This document shows, in pieces, positions 27,296 to 35,003 of a DNA stretch of 64,000 nucleotides. Made by a program: the position numbers and the translations under genes. Below the pieces are notes generated by a model. That model was not told where the DNA came from. It made no database searches and saw nothing but the letters and a program-made list of their open reading frames with translations. This DNA comes from Microbacterium azadirachtae (lineage in GTDB: Bacteria > Actinomycetota > Actinomycetes > Actinomycetales > Microbacteriaceae): positions 248,001 through 312,000 of the forward strand of contig NZ_JYIX01000037.1 in the NCBI RefSeq assembly GCF_000956505.1. The letters run 5' to 3'. Within the stretch, counting starts at the first letter, position 1. Every line of letters starts with the position of its first letter.

Positions 27296-27362
27296 GCCTC
27301 CATCCGACCACGCGCCGCCCCTGGCCGGCATCCCCCGCGCGATGGACATGCCGATCTCTGAC

Positions 27363-27438
27363 CGCGAGACTCCAACTCCGCGACGAGACTGCGGTTCAAA
27401 CGTGCAGTCTCGTCGCCCAGATGGAGTCTCGCGGAGTT
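27363..27438. repeat. Nested palindromic (REP-like) element
   Basis: CGCGAGACTCCA (27363-27374) pairs perfectly with 27422-27433. Inside it CGACGAGACTGC (27381-27392) pairs perfectly with 27404-27415. An alternative pairing is AACTCCGCGA (27374-27383) with 27429-27438. GAGACT recurs in the arms of both hairpins. It lies in a gene-free stretch between the ABC ATPase start and the trkA stop (27296-27453). Confidence 0.8.
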
Positions 27439-27453
27439 GAGGGAGCGCGGGGG

Positions 27454-28125
27454 TCAGCGATCCAGCGAGGAGAACCGCTCGATGTCGCTGTTGGTGCCCG
27501 ACACGATGATGAGGTCGTGGTTGGTGACGACGGTGTCCGCCTCGGCGTAGCGGAACGGCTTCCCGGGGCTCTTCACGCCCACCACCGTCACGTTGTACTT
27601 GCTGCGCACGCCGGACTGGTTCAAGCCGACGCCGCGGATGAACTTCGGCGGGTACATCTTGGCCAGCACGAAGTCGTCGTCGAAGCGGATGAAGTCGAGC
27701 ATGCGGCCGCTCACGAGGTGCGCGACCCGCTCCCCGGCCTCGCGCTCCGGGTAGACGACGTGGTTCGCGCCCACCCTGGCGAGGATCTTGCCGTGCGACT
27801 GGGACACCGCCTTCGCCCAGATCTGCGGCACCTTGAGGTCGACCAGGTTCGCGGTGATGAGCACCGACGCCTCGATCGAGGACCCCACGGCGACGACGGC
27901 GACCTGGAAGTCCTGGGCGCCGATCTGACGCAGCGCGTCGATGTTGCGGGTATCGGCCTGCGCGGCGTGCGTGACCCGCTCCGACCACTTCTGCACCAGC
28001 TCGAGATTGGTGTCGATCGCGAGCACCTCGCGGTCGAGACGGTCCAGCTCGCCGGCGCAGGCGGCGCCGAAGCGGCCCAGCCCGATCACGAGCACCGGGG
28101 CGTCGTTGCGCAGCACTTCAACCAT
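27454..28125 (-). CDS. trkA: TrkA-type potassium uptake regulatory subunit
   Basis: A 223-residue cytoplasmic RCK protein that gates the TrkH channel. The N-terminal RCK_N Rossmann domain (VLVIGLGRFGAACAGEL, about 10-25; acidic end of strand 2 in LAIDTN) binds nucleotide, and the C-terminal RCK_C domain begins near 140. I start at the ATG at 28125 because homology begins there and TAAAGT lies 7 nt upstream; the open frame upstream to 28212 only encodes the 21-bp repeat. trkH is 123 nt upstream on the same strand, so channel and gate are probably one transcript, separated by the repeat. Confidence 0.9.
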   Translation of the reverse strand: MVEVLRNDAPVLVIGLGRFGAACAGELDRLDREVLAIDTNLELVQKWSERVTHAAQADTRNIDALRQIGAQDFQVAVVAVGSSIEASVLITANLVDLKVPQIWAKAVSQSHGKILARVGANHVVYPEREAGERVAHLVSGRMLDFIRFDDDFVLAKMYPPKFIRGVGLNQSGVRSKYNVTVVGVKSPGKPFRYAEADTVVTNHDLIIVSGTNSDIERFSSLDR

Positions 28126-28138
28126 GCCGCCCACTTTA

Positions 28139-28227
28139 CTGTCCGCCGCCGAGGCGACCCTGTCCGCCACCGCCGGGTCCCTGTCCGCCGCCACGGCGAC
28201 CCTGTCCGCCACCGCGGCGCCCCTGCC
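28139..28227. repeat. 21-bp tandem repeat between trkH and trkA
   Basis: CTGTCCGCC begins at 28139, 28160, 28181 and 28202, and a fifth truncated copy begins at 28223, giving an exact 21-bp period. Units 1 and 3, and 2 and 4, are most alike, so a 42-bp higher-order unit may have been duplicated. It occupies most of the 123-nt gap. Confidence 0.88.
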
Positions 28228-28248
28228 AGCCGACAGCCACCCCGGCGG

Positions 28249-29679
28249 TCAGCCGACGATCGGCCGCTCAACCGGCAGCGAGTACAGCTGGGTGCGGGAG
28301 GTCGCGGCCACGGCCGCGGCGAGCGTGACCGTGCCGACGCGACCCATGAAGATCGTCGCGGCGAGGATGTAGGTCGCCGAGTCGGGGAGCCTCTCGGTGA
28401 CGCCGGTCGACAGCCCCACGGTGCCGAACGCCGAGACCACGTCGAAGAGCACCTCGTCGACGGAGAACTTCGTGAGCTGGCTGATCGCGATCGTGGAGAG
28501 CGCGACGGTGGTCGCACCCCAGGCGACGACGCTGAGCGCGACGCGCTGCACATCCGAGGGGATGCGGCGGCCGAACGCCTGCACGGACGGGCGCCCCTTG
28601 GCCTCGCTGATCACGGCCAGGGCGAGCACGGCGAGCGTGGTCACCTTGATGCCGCCCGCCGTGGATGCGGAACCGCCGCCCACGAACATGAGCATCGAGG
28701 CGGCGAGCATCGAGGATCCGTTGAGATCGCCCATGTTCACGACGCTGAAGCCGCCGGAGCGCGTCATGGCCGAAAGGAAGAACGCCTGGAACGTCGTGTC
28801 GCCGGCGTCCATGGATCCGAAGGTCTTCGGGTTGTCGAACTCGAGCAGGAGGAAGACGGCCGCGCCGACCACGAACAGCACGATCGTGGTGAGCACCGTG
28901 AGCTTGGCGTGCAGCGACCAGCGGCGCACGTGCCAGCGCTGCCGCGCGAGCGTGTAGATGACGGGGAAGCCGAGGCTTCCCAGGAACACGCCGAGCATGA
29001 GCACGCTGAGCACGTAGTAGTTCTGCGCGAACGGCGCGAGCCCTCCGGGGTTCGGGGTGAACCCGGTGTTCGTGAACGCCATCGCCGCGTAGAAGGGCGC
29101 CTCCCACAGGGCGGTGACCGGATCCACCCCTGCCGTCAGCAGCGCAGGGTAGAGCAGGACGATGAGGCCGGCCTCGATCGCGAACGCAGAGATCGCGACG
29201 GTGCGCAGCAGGGACCCGACCTCGCCGAGGCGCACGGTCTGGCTCTCGTTCACGGGACCGCCGTGCGCACGCATCGGGTTGGTGTCGCCCGCGGCGATGA
29301 GCTTGGCGCGAAGGCCCAGGCGCTTCGAGATCGCGAGGCCCATCACGCTCGCGAGGGTCAGCACGCCGAGGCCGCCGATGTTGACGCCGACGAAGACCAC
29401 GCCGAGCCCGAAGCCCGACCAGTGCGTCGCCATGTCGACGGTCGACAGGCCCGTGACGCAGATCGTGGAGACGGCTGTGAACAGCGCATCGGCGAGCGGC
29501 GTCACCGTACGGTCGGCGCTGGCGATCGGCAGCGACAGCAGCGCCGTCGTGATCAGGATGAGCGCAGAGAACACCACGATCGCGAATCGCGAGGGGGAGG
29601 AGGTCGTCAGGGTCTTGCCGAGACGGACGGTCCTTCGGACCACCTCCGAGAAGGATCGCGGGGCAGCGGTGCGCGCCAT
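28249..29679 (-). CDS. trkH: TrkH/KtrB-type potassium channel subunit
   Basis: A 476-residue membrane protein built of four M1-P-M2 repeats. The four selectivity segments are visible: STICVTGLST, FTNTGFTPN, MTRSGGFSV and FGTVGLSTG, each with the key Gly. The length matches KtrB-like subunits. I choose the ATG at 29679 because GGAGGGG precedes it; an upstream ATG at 29721 lies in the region shared with the divergent arsR-type promoter. The gate subunit TrkA is encoded downstream. It imports K+ for osmotic and pH control. Confidence 0.92.
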   Translation of the reverse strand: MARTAAPRSFSEVVRRTVRLGKTLTTSSPSRFAIVVFSALILITTALLSLPIASADRTVTPLADALFTAVSTICVTGLSTVDMATHWSGFGLGVVFVGVNIGGLGVLTLASVMGLAISKRLGLRAKLIAAGDTNPMRAHGGPVNESQTVRLGEVGSLLRTVAISAFAIEAGLIVLLYPALLTAGVDPVTALWEAPFYAAMAFTNTGFTPNPGGLAPFAQNYYVLSVLMLGVFLGSLGFPVIYTLARQRWHVRRWSLHAKLTVLTTIVLFVVGAAVFLLLEFDNPKTFGSMDAGDTTFQAFFLSAMTRSGGFSVVNMGDLNGSSMLAASMLMFVGGGSASTAGGIKVTTLAVLALAVISEAKGRPSVQAFGRRIPSDVQRVALSVVAWGATTVALSTIAISQLTKFSVDEVLFDVVSAFGTVGLSTGVTERLPDSATYILAATIFMGRVGTVTLAAAVAATSRTQLYSLPVERPIVG

Positions 29680-29755
29680 GGTCGAGCCCCTCCGATCCTC
29701 CGTCCGCCAAGCCTTCGTCATGGTACTCCGCCCGCGGCGCGGCTACTGTGAAGGC

Positions 29756-30178
29756 ATGACCGACATCTTCGACGTGATCGCCGACGGCACGAGACGGGAC
29801 ATCCTTCAGCTCCTGCGCCAGCGGTCCGAGGAAGGGGATGCCGGCACGAGCGTGACGCAGATCGTCAGCGAACTCGGGATCAGCCAGCCCACCGTCTCGA
29901 AGCACCTCAAGGTGCTGCGCGAGGCGGAGCTCGTCACGGTCCGCGAAGACGGCCAGCGCCGCTTCTACAGCATCGAGGCGGCGCCCCTGGAACAGGTCGA
30001 CGACTGGCTCGTCCCGTTCCTGGCCGACGCCTACGGGGACTCCGCCCCCGACATCTCGGGACTCGTCGGGGTTCCGCCGCTTCCCGACGGCGCGGCGCAC
30101 GCGGCCGAGGTCGTGGGGCGCGCCGCCGCGAGCGCCAAGCACGTGGTGCAGACGGCGCTCAAGCGCCTCGGGGCCTGA
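29756..30178 (+). CDS. ArsR-type winged-helix regulator
   Basis: A 140-residue winged-helix protein. The DNA-binding part covers about residues 5-80 (IADGTRRDILQLL, SELGISQPTVSKHLKVLREAELV). The C-terminal 45 residues are Ala-rich and amphipathic (AAASAKHVVQTALKRLG) and could mediate membrane or partner contact. No Cys-based metal site. TACTGT is 6 nt before the ATG at 29756, so it is probably leaderless, although GAAGG also fits as a weak ribosome site. It is divergent from trkH, but the target is not shown. Its stop lies in a repeated GCCTGAGCC sequence. Confidence 0.83.
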   Translation: MTDIFDVIADGTRRDILQLLRQRSEEGDAGTSVTQIVSELGISQPTVSKHLKVLREAELVTVREDGQRRFYSIEAAPLEQVDDWLVPFLADAYGDSAPDISGLVGVPPLPDGAAHAAEVVGRAAASAKHVVQTALKRLGA

Positions 30179-30250
30179 GCCACAGGGCCTGAGCCCCGCG
30201 GGATGAGCCACAGCGCCTGAGCCCCGCGGGATGAGCCTCAGCGCCTGACC
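30173..30250. repeat. 28-bp tandem repeat spanning the arsR-type stop
   Basis: Two full 28-bp units, starting GCCTGAGCCCCGCGGG at 30187 and 30215, differ at one base. A 14-bp partial copy at 30173 contains the stop codon of the preceding gene, and another partial copy follows at 30243. No gene is visible from 30179 to 30309. Confidence 0.85.
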
Positions 30251-30309
30251 GCCGCCCGCAGCCACGTGCCGCGGAAACCGCCTGAGCCGGATCCGGACCC
30301 GGCTCCGAT

Positions 30310-31134
30310 TCAGCGCCGCGCCCTGCCGAAGAGCCAGCGGCCCCACAGCACCGAGATCGCGAGGATGACCGCGCACCAGCCCAGCGCCCAGAAGGGCTGG
30401 GCCTGCAGAGGCGTACCCATGAGCAGGCCGCGGATCGTCTCGATGATCGGCGTGATCGGCTGGTTCTCCGCCACCCACTGCAGCCAGGTCGGCATCGTGT
30501 GCACGGGGACGAACGCGCTGGACAGGTACGGCACGAACATGAGGATGAACCCGTACCCCGCGGCCGCCTCCGGGCTGCCGGCGGCGAGGCCGATCGCGGC
30601 GTAGAGGTATGTGATCACGAGGATGTAGACGGCGATCATGCCGAATGCGGCGAGCCATTGCACAGGTCCCGCGCTCGGACGGAAGCCGAGCAGCAGCGCG
30701 ACGCCGAACACGACGGCGGTCGAGACGAGGTTGCGCGCGAGGCTCGCGACGACGTGCCCTGTGAGCACGGATCCGGGGCGCAGCGGCATCGTGCGGATGC
30801 GGTCGATGATCCCGGTGGACATATCGCGGGAGACGTACGTCGCGGTCGACGCGGCGCCGAACCCGGCGCAGAGCAGGATGATCCCCGGCACGACGTAGTC
30901 GACATAGCTGCCGTCGTTCTCGATCGCGCCGCCGAACACGAAGGTGAACAGCAGCATGAGCGTGACCGGCAGCATGATCGACATCGACAGGGTCTCGCCG
31001 TCGCGCAGGGACAGGATGAGGCTGCGGCGGACGAACACGCGTTCGGCGGCGAATCCGCGCAGGCGCGGGCGGATCCCCGGCAGAGGCGACGCGACCGGCG
31101 CGAGGGCGGAGGCGGCGGGGGACAGAGCGCTCAT
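30310..31134 (-). CDS. ABC-2 type drug exporter permease
   Basis: A 274-residue DrrB-like membrane protein with six membrane helices. The soluble N-terminal FAAERVFVRRSLILSLRDGETL and the ABC-2 signature stretch around DRIRTMPLRPGSVLTG (about 118-133) are typical of daunorubicin-type exporters. Its ATG overlaps the ATPase stop as ATGA (31131-31134). With the ATPase it should form an efflux pump for an amphipathic compound. Substrate unknown. Confidence 0.88.
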   Translation of the reverse strand: MSALSPAASALAPVASPLPGIRPRLRGFAAERVFVRRSLILSLRDGETLSMSIMLPVTLMLLFTFVFGGAIENDGSYVDYVVPGIILLCAGFGAASTATYVSRDMSTGIIDRIRTMPLRPGSVLTGHVVASLARNLVSTAVVFGVALLLGFRPSAGPVQWLAAFGMIAVYILVITYLYAAIGLAAGSPEAAAGYGFILMFVPYLSSAFVPVHTMPTWLQWVAENQPITPIIETIRGLLMGTPLQAQPFWALGWCAVILAISVLWGRWLFGRARR

Positions 31135-32054
31135 GCGAACTCCCGGAGGGTCGTGCGATCGGCGTCGCCGGTCGCGGTGGTCGACTCGGCGTCGCCGGTC
31201 GCGGTGAGGGTGAGGAAGACGTCGTCGAGCGTGGGCCGGCGCAGCTGGACGCGTGCCGCCGGATGCGCGGCCTCGAGCTCGTCCAGCGCGCGGCGGATGC
31301 CGTCGATCGATCCGTCCGTCGCGATCTCCGCGAGGGAGGATCCGTCCGCGCCCTCGGCGACGAGCACGTCGCTGCCGAACTGCGCCTTGAGCGCGGCCGC
31401 GGTCCCGGTGCGGACGATGCGGCCCTCGTGCAGGACGGCGATGCGGTCCGCGAGCCGATCGGCCTCCTCCAGATACTGGGTGGTGAGGAAAACCGTGGTG
31501 CCCGCATCCGCGAGGCCCCGGATGACCTCCCAGAGGTCCAGTCGGCTGCGAGGATCCACGCCCGTCGTGGGCTCGTCGAGGAAGAGCACCTGCGGTGTGA
31601 CGACGAAGCTCAGGGCGAGATCGAGACGGCGGCGCATGCCGCCGGAGTAGGTCTTGACCTTGCGTCCCGCCGCATCGGCGAGAGCGAACTGCGCCAGCAG
31701 GTCGTCCGCGCGGCGGCGGGCGGCGCGCGGGGTGAGGCCGGAGAGCCGGCTGAGCATCACCAGGTTCTCCACGCCGGTGAGCGCGTCGTCGACCGCGGCC
31801 GACTGCCCGGTGAGCGAGATCCGCTGCCGCACCCCTTCGGGATCCCGGCGCACGTCGCATCCGGCGACGATCGCGGTGCCGGCGTCGGCGTGGGTCAGCG
31901 TCGTGAGGATCGAGATCGTCGTGGTCTTGCCGGCGCCGTTGGATCCGAGCAGCGCGACGATCTCGCCCTGCTCGGCCGCGAGGTCGACGCCGCGCAGGAC
32001 GGGGGTGCCGCGGTACTGCTTGGTGAGTCCTGCGACTTCGATGGCCGTGGTCAT
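31131..32054 (-). CDS. Drug-export ABC ATPase (DrrA-like)
   Basis: A 307-residue ATPase with Walker A GSNGAGKTTT (about 37), signature TYSGGMRRRLD, Walker B VLFLDEPTTGVDPRSR and the LTTQYLEEADRLADRI switch region typical of daunorubicin-resistance ATPases, followed by the C-terminal domain ending RRPTLDDVFLTLTATG. AGAAGGGA precedes the ATG at 32054. The C-terminal tail contains a direct duplication (TATGDAESTTATGDADRTT). The operon is divergent from a TetR gene, and both promoters share the palindrome at 32135, so the pump is probably repressed by that TetR and induced by its cargo. Confidence 0.9.
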   Translation of the reverse strand: MTTAIEVAGLTKQYRGTPVLRGVDLAAEQGEIVALLGSNGAGKTTTISILTTLTHADAGTAIVAGCDVRRDPEGVRQRISLTGQSAAVDDALTGVENLVMLSRLSGLTPRAARRRADDLLAQFALADAAGRKVKTYSGGMRRRLDLALSFVVTPQVLFLDEPTTGVDPRSRLDLWEVIRGLADAGTTVFLTTQYLEEADRLADRIAVLHEGRIVRTGTAAALKAQFGSDVLVAEGADGSSLAEIATDGSIDGIRRALDELEAAHPAARVQLRRPTLDDVFLTLTATGDAESTTATGDADRTTLREFA

Positions 32055-32088
32055 CGTCGTTCCCTTCTGTCGTGGAGGCATCTCTGCC

Positions 32089-32162
32089 ATGGATGAATCT
32101 GTGTATGGATGAAACTGTTTATGACGGTAACACACTGTTTATGCAATAAACAGTCCTATCCT
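32089..32162. promoter_or_regulatory. Divergent control region with perfect TetR-type operator
   Basis: CTGTTTATGCAATAAACAG (32135-32153) is a perfect palindrome with 8-bp arms. CTGTTTATG occurs again at 32115 and as CTGTGTATG at 32099. The latter two belong to a 16-bp direct duplication (32089-32104 and 32105-32120). The -10 box TATCCT (32157-32162) for the tetR gene is 6 nt before its ATG. The AT-rich composition stands out against the surroundings. The likely ligand is the TetR encoded at 32169. Confidence 0.75.
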
Positions 32163-32168
32163 GGAGTC

Positions 32169-33119
32169 ATGACCGAAGAGCCCGACCCCGCCGACCTGCC
32201 CGACCTGCCGCGCGGCATCGCCCTGGCCTGGGGCATGGCCGCAAGTCCCCAGCGCGGTCCGAAGCGCGAGATGAGCGTGGAGCGCATCGTCGAGGCGGCC
32301 GTCGCGCTCGCCGACGGCGAGGGGCTCGGAGCCGTGTCGATGGCGGCCGTGGCGAAGACGCTGGGCTTCACGCCGATGTCGCTCTACCGCTACGTCACGG
32401 CGAAGGACGATCTCCTGCTGCTCATGCAGGAGGAGGCCTCAGGGCTCCCGCCGCTTCCGGAGTCCGGCGCGGCGGTGCGCGGATGGCGGGAGGAAGCGGA
32501 GCGGCTCTACCGCGCGCACCTCGACGTCTACCTCCGCCATCCCTGGCTGCTCAGCCTGCCGATCAGCGGCACCCCGGTCACGCCGGGGACCGCGGCCTGG
32601 ATGGACGCGTACCTCGCCGCCTTCGTCGAGACGCCGCTCGACCAGGACGAGCGGATGGGCGCGATGCTCGCGATCATGGGGCAGTCCCGGTGGTATGGCA
32701 CGGTCGCGGCCGGCTACGCGGAGGCCGCACGGTCGAGCGGACTGACGCTCGAGGAGGTCGGGGCGCAGGAAGCGGCCCTGTTCCGCGCGCTGATCGACGC
32801 CGACGCCTATCCCCATGCGCGCGCCGCGCTCGACGAGGGCGCGATCGACGGCGACAAGGATCCGATGGCGTTCGGCATCGAACGCGTGCTGGACGGGATC
32901 GCCACCCACATCGAGCGTCTCGCCGGCGCGCGTCCGGACGCGCCGCGGACTCCTCCCGTGTTCGTCCCGGAGAATCCGGCGCTCGCCGCCGACAAGCGGG
33001 TGCGCGCGGCGGCGAAGAGCGTGCGCGAGGCCGAGAAGGCGCTGCGGGCGGCGCAGAAGAACGAGCGCCAGGTGCGCAAGGACGCGGCGGAGCGCATCGC
33101 GCGATCGGCCGCGGTCTGA
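32169..33119 (+). CDS. TetR-family regulator of the adjacent drug exporter
   Basis: A 316-residue protein. The helix-turn-helix lies later than usual, about residues 37-83 (VSMAAVAKTLGFTPMSLYRYVTAKDDLL), after a Pro-rich N-terminal extension. The middle matches the TetR C-terminal domain of tetracycline-type regulators. The last 45 residues form a Lys/Ala/Arg-rich, probably coiled-coil tail (KSVREAEKALRAAQKNE). The ATG at 32169 is leaderless by the TATCCT-N6 rule, and the palindromic operator lies in its promoter. It is divergent from the exporter genes and most likely represses both. Confidence 0.88.
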   Translation: MTEEPDPADLPDLPRGIALAWGMAASPQRGPKREMSVERIVEAAVALADGEGLGAVSMAAVAKTLGFTPMSLYRYVTAKDDLLLLMQEEASGLPPLPESGAAVRGWREEAERLYRAHLDVYLRHPWLLSLPISGTPVTPGTAAWMDAYLAAFVETPLDQDERMGAMLAIMGQSRWYGTVAAGYAEAARSSGLTLEEVGAQEAALFRALIDADAYPHARAALDEGAIDGDKDPMAFGIERVLDGIATHIERLAGARPDAPRTPPVFVPENPALAADKRVRAAAKSVREAEKALRAAQKNERQVRKDAAERIARSAAV

Positions 33120-33221
33120 GCATCCCCTGTCACAGCGTTCACATGGGTTTACACGCGTCGCCAGCAGCCCCTACAGTTATCGCAACCCGCCGCGCAGGTC
33201 GCGCGACGGAGAGGGGGGTAG

Positions 33222-33422
33222 ATGGGGATGCCCGAACAGCTGCCGGACGTGAAGTTCCTGACCGTCGCCGAAGTGGCGGCGATCATGCGCGTGTCCAAGA
33301 TGACCGTGTACCGGCTGGTGCACGCGGGGGAACTGCCCGCGATCCGTTTCGGCCGCAGCTATCGCGTGCCGGAATCCGCGGTCACGGCCGCGCTGCAGAA
33401 GCCGATCGCCGACGTGGGCTGA
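33222..33422 (+). CDS. BldC-like MerR-type DNA-binding protein
   Basis: A 66-residue protein consisting of one winged-helix excisionase/MerR-like domain (FLTVAEVAAIMRVSKMTVYRLVHAGELPAIRFGRSYRVPESAV). It closely matches the conserved BldC group of actinobacteria, which binds direct repeats cooperatively and controls development in Streptomyces. Two in-frame ATGs at 33222 and 33228 follow GAGGGGGG; the second has the better spacing. The bS22 gene follows 148 nt downstream, an arrangement I recall as common in Microbacteriaceae. Confidence 0.88.
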   Translation: MGMPEQLPDVKFLTVAEVAAIMRVSKMTVYRLVHAGELPAIRFGRSYRVPESAVTAALQKPIADVG

Positions 33423-33487
33423 GGGCGGTGCGAGTGGCGCTGGGGCGCCGGATTCGCATGCGCGTCAGCGCCGGCGGCGCCGTGCGC

Positions 33488-33493
33488 TAGACT
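33488..33493 (+). promoter_or_regulatory. -10 box of the bS22 gene
   Basis: TAGACT, a near-ideal actinobacterial -10 box, about 77 nt before the GTG of the bS22 gene. The -35 region is poor. The stretch 33423-33570 holds no other gene. Confidence 0.5.
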
Positions 33494-33570
33494 GTTCTGA
33501 GGCATTTTCCGTGCCCGATCCCGGGCGTCGTCCGCGTGCGACGCCCAGCCCCTGACTTAGTGAGGTTTCC

Positions 33571-33669
33571 GTGGGTTCTGTCATCAAGAAGCGCCGCAAG
33601 CGCATGGCGAAGAAGAAGCACCGCAAGCTGCTTCGCAAGACTCGCCACCAGCGCCGCAACAAGAAGTAA
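33571..33669 (+). CDS. 30S ribosomal protein bS22 (AURKAIP1/COX24-like)
   Basis: A 32-residue, extremely basic peptide, MGSVIKKRRKRMAKKKHRKL then LRKTRHQRRNKK. This is the actinobacterial small-subunit protein bS22, first seen in mycobacterial ribosome structures, which binds rRNA near the decoding region. More than half of its residues are Lys or Arg. It starts at GTG 33571 with GTGAGG upstream and ends at TAA 33669. It is too short for routine gene calls but is conserved almost letter for letter in Actinobacteria. A strong hairpin follows 29 nt after the stop. Confidence 0.95.
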   Translation: MGSVIKKRRKRMAKKKHRKLLRKTRHQRRNKK

Positions 33670-33697
33670 GCGGCCGCGCCGAGCGCGCAAGTCACTG

Positions 33698-33729
33698 AGC
33701 GCCCCCGATCTTCGGATCGTCGGGGCGCT
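33698..33729 (+). terminator. Terminator of the bS22 gene
   Basis: AGCGCCCCCGATC pairs with GATCGTCGGGGCGCT around a TTCG tetraloop, leaving a small bulge. The loop and 8-bp GC base are typical of a factor-independent terminator. The following stretch to 33848 holds degenerate copies of a CCCGGCGCT sequence and no gene. Confidence 0.75.
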
Positions 33730-33848
33730 TCGTGCTTTCCCGGCGCTGCGCGTAATCCAGGCCCTGCGTGCATTCCCGGCGCTTCGTGCTCGCAGGATGG
33801 ATCCGGCTCGGCGCGCCCGGGCGTCCCTCGTCTGGAAGAATCGGATCC

Positions 33849-34151
33849 ATGAAGACGATCACCGTCGCCCAGCTGGCCGAGCGCACCGAGACGGCTCTCA
33901 TCGACGTGCGCGAGAGGAGCGAGTTCGCCTCGGGGCACGTGCCCGGAGCGGTGAACCTGCCGATGTCCGAGCTCGGGGACCTGCTGCACGAACTGCCGGA
34001 CGGGGCGTTCGACGTGATCTGCCAGCTCGGCGGGCGCTCGGCGCGCGTCGTCGAGGCGCTCGAGGCGCGCGGCTACGACGCCACGAACGTCGAAGGCGGC
34101 ACGGCGGAGTGGATCGCGGAGGGACGCGCGATCGAGACGCCTGCGCCGTGA
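33849..34151 (+). CDS. Rhodanese-like domain protein
   Basis: A 100-residue single-domain sulfurtransferase. The CH2A-like start DVRERSEFASGHVPGAVNLP and the active-site loop VICQLGGRSARV, with Cys near 58, are present. A six-residue loop as in thiosulfate:thiol sulfurtransferases is consistent. Its stop overlaps the next gene start (GTGA at 34148-34151), so it is translationally coupled to the glutaredoxin-like protein and may feed it sulfane sulfur or take part in redox repair. Confidence 0.9.
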   Translation: MKTITVAQLAERTETALIDVRERSEFASGHVPGAVNLPMSELGDLLHELPDGAFDVICQLGGRSARVVEALEARGYDATNVEGGTAEWIAEGRAIETPAP

Positions 34152-34498
34152 TCACGCTGACCCTGATCGGCAAGCCCGACTGCCATCTGTGCGACGTCGC
34201 CTCCGATGTGGTCGACGCCGTCGTGGCCGAGTTGCCGGATGCGCTCGCCGAGGACATGGAGATCACCGAGCTGTCGATCCTCGATAACCCCGCCCTCTAC
34301 GAGAAGTACTGGGAGAAGATCCCCGTGCTCCTGATCGACGGCGAACTGCACGGCCACTGGCGGATCTCGCCCGACCGGCTGCGCGACGCCCTCGCCGAGA
34401 AGGCTGCCGGATCGAGCACCACCGCGGGAGCAGGGACCGCAGCCGCCGCCCTGGCACAGGAGTCGGCAGAGGCACAAGACTCACCAGCACAAGACTGA
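34148..34498 (+). CDS. Glutaredoxin-like protein (DUF836 type)
   Basis: A 116-residue protein. Residues 1-85 form a thioredoxin fold with the C-x2-C redox pair in KPDCHLC (about 12-15) and the cis-Pro region EKIPVLLIDGE. The last 30 residues are low complexity and end in the peptide repeat AQDSP, encoded by a 15-bp tandem repeat. A single-base difference in the second unit makes the TGA stop at 34496-34498. Without it the frame would run to 34534 and overlap the next gene start as ATGA. GTG 34148 overlaps the rhodanese stop. Confidence 0.85.
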   Translation: MITLTLIGKPDCHLCDVASDVVDAVVAELPDALAEDMEITELSILDNPALYEKYWEKIPVLLIDGELHGHWRISPDRLRDALAEKAAGSSTTAGAGTAAAALAQESAEAQDSPAQD

Positions 34499-34515
34499 CC
34501 AGCACAAGACTCACC
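34471..34515. repeat. 15-bp tandem repeat x3 spanning a stop codon
   Basis: Units at 34471, 34486 and 34501 of (A/G)GCACAAGACTCACC. The second has TGACC in place of TCACC, which creates the stop of the glutaredoxin-like gene. Confidence 0.92.
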
Positions 34516-34530
34516 AGAAGGAGAATCGCG

Positions 34531-34833
34531 ATGACGCTGCGGCATGTGGTGACCTGGAAGATGGCGGCGACCGATCCGGCCGAGCGTGCGGAGCACGCCA
34601 CGGGGATCGCCTCGCGGCTGGAGGGGCTCTTCGGCGTCGTGCCGTCGATCCGTGCGCTCAGCACGGGCGTCAACACGCTCGCGGTCGAGGGCAACTGGGA
34701 TGTGACGCTGATCGCCGACTTCGACGACGGCGCGGGTCTGGATGCGTACCAGGTGCATCCCGCGCATCAGGAGGTCGTGGGCTATGTGCGCTCGGTCTCG
34801 GGCGGGCGCTCGGCCGTCGACTTCGAGGTCTGA
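34531..34833 (+). CDS. Dabb (stress-responsive A/B barrel) protein
   Basis: A 100-residue ferredoxin-like alpha/beta-barrel protein. The start MTLRHVVTWKM, the middle GNWDVTLIADFDD and the late HPAHQEVVGYVR are hallmarks of the Dabb family. Such proteins occur as homodimers; roles range from stress response to small-molecule binding. GAAGGAG precedes the ATG at 34531. It follows the rhodanese and glutaredoxin-like genes closely and may belong to the same transcript. Confidence 0.88.
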   Translation: MTLRHVVTWKMAATDPAERAEHATGIASRLEGLFGVVPSIRALSTGVNTLAVEGNWDVTLIADFDDGAGLDAYQVHPAHQEVVGYVRSVSGGRSAVDFEV

Positions 34834-35003
34834 GCAGCCGGCGGAACGTGCGCAGCGGGTCCTCCGGACCGGTTGTGCGAGTCATCGTCTCGGATCTCAG
34901 ACATTCTGCGGCTCTCGAAGTGCGCGAGAACCGCGGGATTCCGCGGGATTCCGCGGGGACGCGTGCGCCGATACCGAACCGAGACACCCCCGGAGGCCTT
35001 CCC

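Noticed and set aside
24933..27311. A 792-codon frame that could be read as a fused ATPase-permease
   Set aside because: The first third is the ATPase gene in the wrong frame. The true ATPase ends at 26507 and overlaps the permease start by 19 nt.
27392..27404. GGTTCAAAC, again T-arm-like
   Set aside because: It is the loop of the inner hairpin of a palindromic repeat, without the rest of a tRNA.
30173..30250. Evenly spaced repeats considered as a CRISPR array
   Set aside because: The copies are contiguous with no unique spacers, and no cas gene is present.
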